Assembly: GCA_036274115.1 (NCBI GenBank)
Contig: DASUGI010000208.1
Coordinates: forward strand, 4,420 to 68,419
Source of the DNA: JADLHS01 sp036274115
GTDB lineage: Bacteria; Verrucomicrobiota; Verrucomicrobiia; Limisphaerales; JADLHS01
Length of the DNA: 64,000 nt
Reading direction: 5' to 3'
Positions within the stretch are counted from its first letter, which is position 1, and the number at the start of each line of letters is the position of its first letter. Below, in pieces: positions 58,116-64,000 of this stretch. A program made the position numbers and the translations under genes. The notes under the pieces are model-generated. The model did not search any database. It had not been told where the DNA came from and was given only the letters and a program-made list of their open reading frames with translations.

Positions 58116-61100
58116 CTAGCGCCATTCTCCCGAGAGGACCGTAACCTTGAGTGGCCGACTGACAGAAGAGGCACCGGTTTCTTTCCGTGGCGGAAACTCC
58201 GGCCAATCCCAATCCAACCCCATTGCCTTCAATCGCGCCCGAATCGCCCGCAAGTCCCAGACATGAACCGCCGCCGCGTAGGTGGACACAACGACAAGTT
58301 GCGTGCCGTCAGGCGAGAACGCCATCGCATCGGACCGATCGCGGAAGGGATCTTCCAGCTGCGCCACCGTGCGGCCGGTCGAAACCTCCTTGAGGTGGAG
58401 GATGGCTGGCGACATTTGCATGGCCATCAGTTTGCCATCGGGAGAAAAAGCCACGTCGCCGGGGTCCTGCCCAATCTCCCGGCGAAATCGCCGGCTGCTT
58501 TCGAGCGTCGCAACTTTCAAGAAATGAAACTCGCTCTCCCGTGCCACAATCAATTCCTGGCTGTCTGGTGTGAACGCCACTTTCGTATGCAGGCCGACGA
58601 CCCAATCCCGCACGGCTTCATTGCGCTCCAGGTTCCACAGTTGCATCCGGTCCGTATGCCATCCGCTCGTCGCCAGCCATTTCGCATCCGGACTGATCGC
58701 GATATAACAGAGCATCGGAATTTGAAACGGCAGGAGGCCTGGTGATTGCGCCTCCGTTTTCCACACCTGTACCTGGCCGGGCGTTTCGCTGACGACGGCC
58801 CGTGTGCGAAACGCGCGATCCGCAGCAAGGCGACGCGGCGTGAAGGGCAGTTCGAACTGTTGGGGCGGCCCGATTTCCAATCCTGCGTTTCGGGTGGAGG
58901 GACGGATTTGCCATCCTTGCAGTCCGTTGCTCCTTGAGCAGGTCCACAACATTCTTCCATCGGGCTCAAACGCAACCGTCATGATTTCGGTCGCCGGCAG
59001 GTGCGCGACCTCCCGGCGCGCCGGCAAATCCCACAATTGAACTCCGTCATCCCGTGCCACCGCCAGCAGCCGATCATCCGGGCTGACCGCACAAGCATAG
59101 TGTTCCACGCGTCCCGCCGCCGCATTCCCATGCAACGTGAAGTACTCCTCGGTGGCGACAAACTCGAGCAGTTGAACGTGTTCTTCGTCCGGCCAGAATA
59201 ACCCAACCCAGCGTCCATCATGGCTGAACTCAAAATTTCCCCGCAGCGGGATCAGCATCATCAACCGTCCCGTCGCCGTACACCACAAGCGAACGACATC
59301 ATCCCACGACCAGGAGACCAGCCACCGGCCGGATGGATGATAGGTCAGAAAATCCACCTCCGGCGCGGCGCCTTCCAACAACGTCACCCGCTGCTGCGTT
59401 TCCACATCCCAAATCTGAATTCCCCCGGCGGTACCGCCCACGGCCAGATGTCGGCCATCGGGATGCCAGGCAACGACCGTGTGAAAACTTTTTCCGACTT
59501 CCAACCGGGCAGTCTCCTGTCCGGTGCTGGCGTCGAACACTGAAACCCAGGGTCCTGCTTTGTAGCCAACCGCAATCCGGGAACTCACCGGATGAAATTG
59601 CAGCGTCTGGATCCGGTCGGCTGTGTCGAAGTGATTCGATTCGCGGCCGGTTGCCAGATCGAAACAGAACACATCCTTCACGCCGGCAAGAGCAACGAAC
59701 CTCCGATCCGCACTGAACGTCGGCGCGCTCCCTCCATTCGGCGGATTCTCGAGAATCGATTGGCCGCCATCCATCGACCAAACAACCGGGGGCTGCCAAT
59801 CGCCGACCTTCACCAGGAATCTCCCGTCGGGACTGAAGTCCAGGGCGGTATACACATTTACATCGACGGGACCGGTTTCGAAGCGGTGAACCTCCCGATT
59901 GTCCGCAAGGGTGCGAACTGTCACCACTCCTTCACTATCCAGTTGCGCGTATTTTTGACCGGCCGCATCGCAGGCCAGCGCGACGCAGTTGGTGCGTTGC
60001 GCGGACCATTTCGGGCCGAGCCGCACATCCGGCAATGCCAGCGCTGCAATGGCTTCATCCCGCAGGCTGGGCTCAGTCCGAATCTGTTTGGCTTGTTCGA
60101 TGGCGGCCAGGCTCTCGAGGCGTTGCCCCATCTGGGCACTGTGCCGGAGCGTGCGCGCCTGGCTGCGCAACGCAACGAACAATTGTTCCTTCGCTTCACG
60201 CTCGCTGACTTGCGCTGCCGCCCACGCCGCGTTCTTTTCGGCCGTCTCGCGCCGGATGCGGACGTAACTGGCAACAAGGATCATCAATGCCGTCAACAGC
60301 GCCAGGGCAACCGCGCCGCCGGCGGCAAAGGTGAGCCGGTTGCGTCGCACCAGCTTCTGCAGGCGATACAGATTGCTGGGTGAGCGCGCTGTAACGGGTT
60401 CGTTGTTGAGGTGCCGTTCGATGTCGCGGGCCAGACCATTGGCCGTCTCGTAGCGGCGGCCGCGATCTTTCTCCAGACACTTCAACACAATCCAATCGAG
60501 ATCGCCGCGAACCAGATGAATCAGCTTCGGCGGTTCGGTCTGCTGCCGCCGCGCCGTTGTCTGTAGTTCAGCCTGGAGCAGTGTGCTTAATCGTGTGGAA
60601 GGCCGAACCGGTTCCTTCTCACGAATCGTCCGACGCATTTCATCCAGGCCTGCCGCAAGTAATTCCTTCTGATCAAACGGCGTCCGGCCGGTGAGCAGTT
60701 CGTAAAGCAACACGCCGAGCGCGTAAATGTCCGTGCGCGTATCGATGTCCAGCCCGCTCAGTTGAGCCTGCTCGGGACTCATGTAAGCCGGCGTGCCCAT
60801 GAACTGCTCGAACGCGGTGAAAACGGTTTTGTCCGTGAGCTGCTGGCCATTGGTGGCTTTGGCGATGCCGAAATCAATCACCTTGGGGACAGCCACACTG
60901 TCGTGCTGCGCGACGAGGACGTTCGAAGGTTTGAGGTCGCGGTGAATCACGCCCTTCTGGTGCGCGTGCTGAACGGCGTGGCAGACCTGGATGAACAAGG
61001 CGAGACGCTCGGCGGTGGTCAGGCCGTTCTGATCGCAGTAATCCGTGATCTTGATTCCGCGAACCAGTTCCATCACGAAGAACGGACGGCCCGTCTGCGT

Positions 61101-61538
61101 CGCGCCAGCATCGAGCACCTTGGCAATATTCGGATGGTCCATCATTGCCAGCGCCTGACGCTCGGCTTCGAACCGCGCGACCACCTGCTTGGTGTCCATG
61201 CCGAGCTTGATGATCTTTAGCGCCACGCGCCGGCGCACCGGTTCTTCCTGCTCCGCCATGTAAACGATGCCGCAACCACCTTCACCGATGCTTTGAAGCA
61301 GCTTGTAATGACCAATCTTGTCGCCGGGGTTTTCGGTGCTCGCGCCCCGCGTTGGGGGTTGGGGATGTTTTAGAAAGTCACCCGCTTGTTCATCCGCCTC
61401 CAACAATGAGAGCACCTGCTCTCTCAACTCCCGGTCCTCACCGCACGCTTGAGCCAGGAATTGCTCCCGGTCCGCCGCGCCCGCGATGGCTTTCGCGGCG
61501 TGGAAGACTTCGATGAGTCGCTCGGTACTGGCTTTCAT
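58116..61538 (-). CDS. Serine/threonine protein kinase with WD40 repeats
   Basis: A 1140-residue transmembrane Hanks-type kinase. An N-terminal helical region (VFHAAKAIAGAADREQFLAQ) precedes the kinase domain: IGEGGCGIVYMAEQ, VALKIIK (Lys108), HRDLKPSNVLV (199-209), DFGIAK (222-227) and MSPEQAQLSGLDIDTRTDIY. One membrane helix lies at about 403-426 (FAAGGAVALALLTALMILVA). The rest (from about 505) is a set of WD40-like propeller blades (FSPDGRFLVKVGDWQPPVVW, WHPDGRHLAVGGTAGGIQIW, FSPDGTQLVVVSTYAAAVHV). It follows the ECF sigma gene by 77 bases. The pair is a frequent unit in Planctomycetota and Verrucomicrobiota. Confidence 0.93.
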   Translation of the reverse strand: MKASTERLIEVFHAAKAIAGAADREQFLAQACGEDRELREQVLSLLEADEQAGDFLKHPQPPTRGASTENPGDKIGHYKLLQSIGEGGCGIVYMAEQEEPVRRRVALKIIKLGMDTKQVVARFEAERQALAMMDHPNIAKVLDAGATQTGRPFFVMELVRGIKITDYCDQNGLTTAERLALFIQVCHAVQHAHQKGVIHRDLKPSNVLVAQHDSVAVPKVIDFGIAKATNGQQLTDKTVFTAFEQFMGTPAYMSPEQAQLSGLDIDTRTDIYALGVLLYELLTGRTPFDQKELLAAGLDEMRRTIREKEPVRPSTRLSTLLQAELQTTARRQQTEPPKLIHLVRGDLDWIVLKCLEKDRGRRYETANGLARDIERHLNNEPVTARSPSNLYRLQKLVRRNRLTFAAGGAVALALLTALMILVASYVRIRRETAEKNAAWAAAQVSEREAKEQLFVALRSQARTLRHSAQMGQRLESLAAIEQAKQIRTEPSLRDEAIAALALPDVRLGPKWSAQRTNCVALACDAAGQKYAQLDSEGVVTVRTLADNREVHRFETGPVDVNVYTALDFSPDGRFLVKVGDWQPPVVWSMDGGQSILENPPNGGSAPTFSADRRFVALAGVKDVFCFDLATGRESNHFDTADRIQTLQFHPVSSRIAVGYKAGPWVSVFDASTGQETARLEVGKSFHTVVAWHPDGRHLAVGGTAGGIQIWDVETQQRVTLLEGAAPEVDFLTYHPSGRWLVSWSWDDVVRLWCTATGRLMMLIPLRGNFEFSHDGRWVGLFWPDEEHVQLLEFVATEEYFTLHGNAAAGRVEHYACAVSPDDRLLAVARDDGVQLWDLPARREVAHLPATEIMTVAFEPDGRMLWTCSRSNGLQGWQIRPSTRNAGLEIGPPQQFELPFTPRRLAADRAFRTRAVVSETPGQVQVWKTEAQSPGLLPFQIPMLCYIAISPDAKWLATSGWHTDRMQLWNLERNEAVRDWVVGLHTKVAFTPDSQELIVARESEFHFLKVATLESSRRFRREIGQDPGDVAFSPDGKLMAMQMSPAILHLKEVSTGRTVAQLEDPFRDRSDAMAFSPDGTQLVVVSTYAAAVHVWDLRAIRARLKAMGLDWDWPEFPPRKETGASSVSRPLKVTVLSGEWR

Positions 61539-61615
61539 CCGTAAGGCCGTGTTGCTCTGACCAGTTTATGCGCCGTGGCCGCCTGAATTCCCTCAGCGTT
61601 GCTCGAGAAAGGAAT

Positions 61616-62176
61616 TCAGATGGACTTCCTTATTTCACGAAAAAGCCATGCCCGGGCAAACGACCAAAGCCGCTCCGCCGTGGCGCGCGACACGCCCAAT
61701 TCCTTCGCCGCTTCTTCCTGAGTCATCCCGACAAAAAAGCAAAGCTTCACCACATGGGCCGCGCGCTCATCCACCTTGGCCAATCGATCCAGAGCCTCAT
61801 CCAACGCAATCAATTCATCATCCGGCATCGGTAACGGCACATCGATGTCTTCAATCCCCACGCGCTGGAATTCGCCCCCATGCTTCAACCGCCTTTTGCG
61901 CCGCGCCGACTCGACAAGAATTCGTCGCATGGCCTCAGCGGCTGCCGCAAAGAAGTGCGTTCGACCATCCCACTCCTGCGGCACACTTGATCCAACCAAT
62001 CGCAAATACGCCTCATGCACCAAAGCCGTGGGTTGAAGCGTGTGGCCTGACACTTCATTGGCCATGCGATAGGCAGCCAGTCTGCGGAGTTCGTTGTAAA
62101 CCACCGGTAGCAACGCATCAGTCGCTTGGGCATCACCCCGCGCAACTGCGTTCAAGATTTGGGTGACATCACTCAT
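61616..62176 (-). CDS. ECF-type sigma factor (PF07638-like)
   Basis: A 186-residue sigma factor of the group often linked to protein kinases: VTQILNAVARGDAQATDALL, PVVYNELRRLAAYRMANEVS, HTLQPTALVHEAYLRLVGSS, WDGRTHFFAAAAEAMRRILV, ESARRKRRLKHGG, and region 4 MTQEEAAKELGVSRATAERL. The start at 62176 (MSDVTQ) is chosen because an ATG at 62224 adds a basic, unlikely leader. No anti-sigma gene is nearby; activity may be controlled by the downstream kinase. This contrasts with the RpoE-like sigma at 33 kb. Confidence 0.92.
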   Translation of the reverse strand: MSDVTQILNAVARGDAQATDALLPVVYNELRRLAAYRMANEVSGHTLQPTALVHEAYLRLVGSSVPQEWDGRTHFFAAAAEAMRRILVESARRKRRLKHGGEFQRVGIEDIDVPLPMPDDELIALDEALDRLAKVDERAAHVVKLCFFVGMTQEEAAKELGVSRATAERLWSFARAWLFREIRKSI

Positions 62177-62273
62177 CGTGGCTGGTTTGGTGCTACAGAT
62201 ACGCCTGCGCGTGAGAAAACCCAAGCCGAAGTTTGCGCCTTCGTAGAACTATACGCACCCAGCCGCGCTCGCG

Positions 62274-64000
62274 TTACTGGTAGAAGAGCCGATAAAACCG
62301 GCTACCGTTCGGCGGATTCACCAGGAAAGTCTTGTTCGTACCGTCATCGGACGGAGCACTGGTGGTAGTCCAGTTGGTGCCCGCGAGGTTCGTGTTTTGC
62401 CGCAACTGAAAACCGCTCGAGGGTGAGGGCCATGAAACCGCCACGGTGTTGGTGGCGGTGCGTCGAATGTCCAGGCGCGGCGCAGTCACGTATTTCACAG
62501 TGGCGTATTCACTATGTTGGCCGCGACGCGATTGCCCAGCCACCACCACCGAGCCGGTGCCGACCACGGCCAGGCTTCGGGAGGTCGAGGGATAATCTTC
62601 CCCGTTGCCTGGTCCATTGTAGTGGTTGGTCCACAGCGGCGCTCCGGTGCTCGAATAAGCGATCGTTGCAAAGTCGCCGGAGACTGCGGATGAGTAGGAA
62701 TATCCCGTCACAAACACCGTGTCATCGCCGTCCACCGCCACGGCGTATGCGTCATCGTAATCGTTTCCCGGACCGTTGTAACGGTTCGTCCATAACGCCA
62801 CACCCGCACTCGAATACTTGATGGTGACGTAATCGTAACCCGTTGCCTCGCTGGAAACCCCGCCGGTCACAATCACGTTATCGCTTTTGTCCACCGCCAC
62901 TGACCAGGCCTGGTCATAACCATTAGCGGGGCCGTTGTAACGATTCGTCCATAGCGCCACACCCACACTCGAATACTTGATCGTCAGGAAGTCGTAATCA
63001 GCGGCGTCCCCATGCGAACTCCCCGTTACGATCACATTATCGCTATGGTCCACAACGACGGCATAAGCCTGGTCGTTGTCGTTGCCCGGGCCGTGGTAGC
63101 GATTGGTCCACAACGGCACGCCCGAGCTCGAGCACTTGATCGTCGCGTAGTCGTAATCGCCGGCGCTGCTGGTCACGTATCCGGTCACAATCACGTTACC
63201 GCTGGAGTCCACTGCCACCGCCTGGGCGTAATCATCGAAAGCCCCCGCCCCGCTATACTGATTGGTCCACAATGGAAATCCGCCATTTGAATACTTGATC
63301 GTCAGGTAATCGCCCGCAGAGATGGAATCGATTGAATATCCGGTCACAATGACATTGCCGGTTGAGTCCAAAACCATTGCGTAAGCCAGGTCATTGGCGT
63401 TCGCTGACCCATTGTACCGTCGGCTCCATAACGTCGAGCCCGCGCTTGAGTAGGCGATCGTGAAATAATCCGCGGAGCTGCTCTGCGAGTGCCCGGTGAC
63501 AAACACATTCCCGCTGGAGTCCACCGCCACCGCGACAGCTTCGTCTGTGCCGTTTGCCGGCCCGTTGTAGCGGTTGGTCCACAGCGCTACGCCCGCGCTC
63601 GAATACTTGATCGTCGCGTAATCCTGGTAGCTGCCGTTACCATAAGAGTATCCGGTCACGATGACGTTGCCGCTGCCATCCACCGCTACTGCCTGGGGGT
63701 AACCATCGCTGCTGGCGCGTCCATTGTAATGGTTCGCCCACAACTCGCTACCGCTGCTCGAATATTTCACTGTCGCCCAGTCCGGCCCGGTGCCGAAATC
63801 CGAGCCTCCGGTCACGAAAACGTTTCCACTGCTGTCTGTCGCGACGGCGCTTGCCCCGTCATCGCCTCGGTCATAACGGTTTGTCCATAAGAGCACGCCG
63901 GCGCTGGAAAACGTAATGGTCGTGTAATCGCCTTGGGAAGTTCCCGTCACGACGACCCGATTCGCGGGGTCCACGGTCATGGCGGCGACTCGATCGTCGC
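62274..64000 (-). CDS. SBBP-repeat secreted protein, C-terminal part (runs off right edge)
   Basis: Open to the window edge; at least 574 residues. About ten SBBP-type repeats of roughly 50 residues are present, each with a VAVDSSGNVFVTGYS-type motif and an ATIKYSSAGVALWTNRYNGP-type segment. This is a beta-propeller array. In-frame codons (DDRVAA) lie upstream of the first visible ATG at 63980, so that ATG is internal. The last 75 residues (LDIRRTATNTVAVSWPSPSS to PNGSRFYRLFYQ) are the shared C-terminal domain, nearly identical in form to that of the small protein at 54487-54948. No enzyme motif is seen; a secreted structural or adhesive role is inferred. Confidence 0.88.
   Translation of the reverse strand, partial: DDRVAAMTVDPANRVVVTGTSQGDYTTITFSSAGVLLWTNRYDRGDDGASAVATDSSGNVFVTGGSDFGTGPDWATVKYSSSGSELWANHYNGRASSDGYPQAVAVDGSGNVIVTGYSYGNGSYQDYATIKYSSAGVALWTNRYNGPANGTDEAVAVAVDSSGNVFVTGHSQSSSADYFTIAYSSAGSTLWSRRYNGSANANDLAYAMVLDSTGNVIVTGYSIDSISAGDYLTIKYSNGGFPLWTNQYSGAGAFDDYAQAVAVDSSGNVIVTGYVTSSAGDYDYATIKCSSSGVPLWTNRYHGPGNDNDQAYAVVVDHSDNVIVTGSSHGDAADYDFLTIKYSSVGVALWTNRYNGPANGYDQAWSVAVDKSDNVIVTGGVSSEATGYDYVTIKYSSAGVALWTNRYNGPGNDYDDAYAVAVDGDDTVFVTGYSYSSAVSGDFATIAYSSTGAPLWTNHYNGPGNGEDYPSTSRSLAVVGTGSVVVAGQSRRGQHSEYATVKYVTAPRLDIRRTATNTVAVSWPSPSSGFQLRQNTNLAGTNWTTTSAPSDDGTNKTFLVNPPNGSRFYRLFYQ

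Overview
The window reads as a chromosomal segment of a GC-rich soil or freshwater bacterium of the Verrucomicrobiota, most like the Pedosphaera/Limisphaerales lineage. This is inferred from gene content. The signs are many large secreted proteins with fibronectin, RCC1-like or SBBP repeats that share one C-terminal domain, TAT-exported Gfo/Idh/MocA oxidoreductases paired with a sugar-isomerase-like protein, a PF07638-type ECF sigma factor beside a WD40 protein kinase, a Ycf46-like AAA protein, and intergenic palindromes. No rRNA, tRNA, CRISPR array or intact transposase was recognised.

Layout. 0-9 kb: secreted proteins (a partial one at the left edge, an RCC1/FN3 protein, a GH13 glucan-active enzyme, a PQQ-type sugar dehydrogenase), all on the minus strand. 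9-12 kb: an APH-like kinase, repeat clusters and two Hsp20 genes. 12.3-17.5 kb: an accessory patch that is visibly more A/T-rich in places. It holds a DUF433 antitoxin with a frameshifted DUF5615-like toxin, a truncated phosphoesterase, a membrane protein, a DUF6602 protein with a PD-(D/E)XK-like motif, a decayed DpnI-like endonuclease carrying an 80-bp palindromic insert, the stub of another gene, and an apparently intact DNA methyltransferase coupled to a candidate restriction endonuclease of unrecognised family. 17.7-24.5 kb: a 1293-residue tandem DUF3857/transglutaminase protein whose second module lacks the catalytic residues, a palindrome cluster, an oxidoreductase and a small minus-strand operon.

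24.7-33 kb: a DUF72 protein, a photolyase, tandem lipoproteins, PilT with a coupled TPR protein, a Ycf46-like ATPase and two small membrane proteins. 33.2-39.3 kb: a tightly packed minus-strand run that looks like an envelope and protein-quality unit (small membrane protein, Hsp20, Lon, LolA-like protein, TPR membrane protein, ECF sigma factor, small protein). 39.3-46.5 kb: a thioesterase, the sugar isomerase/Gfo-Idh-MocA pair, pyrF with an asparaginase-like protein and a monooxygenase, a subtilisin with an M50-like membrane protease, a REPIN-like double hairpin, and pyrE. 47-52 kb: dnaK, groES and groEL with clear intrinsic terminators. 52-64 kb: a TraB/GumN protein, signal peptidase I, an HTH-plus-metallo-beta-lactamase protein, a three-gene operon of secreted proteins including an M6-type metalloprotease, a sigma factor/protein kinase pair, and an SBBP-repeat protein running off the right edge.

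The themes are protein export and envelope maintenance (signal peptidase, LolA-like protein, Lon, proteases, chaperones, secreted repeat proteins), pyrimidine synthesis, and a worn defence patch. The most interesting signals are the methyltransferase/unknown-endonuclease pair, the common C-terminal domain on six secreted proteins, and the palindromic repeat families.
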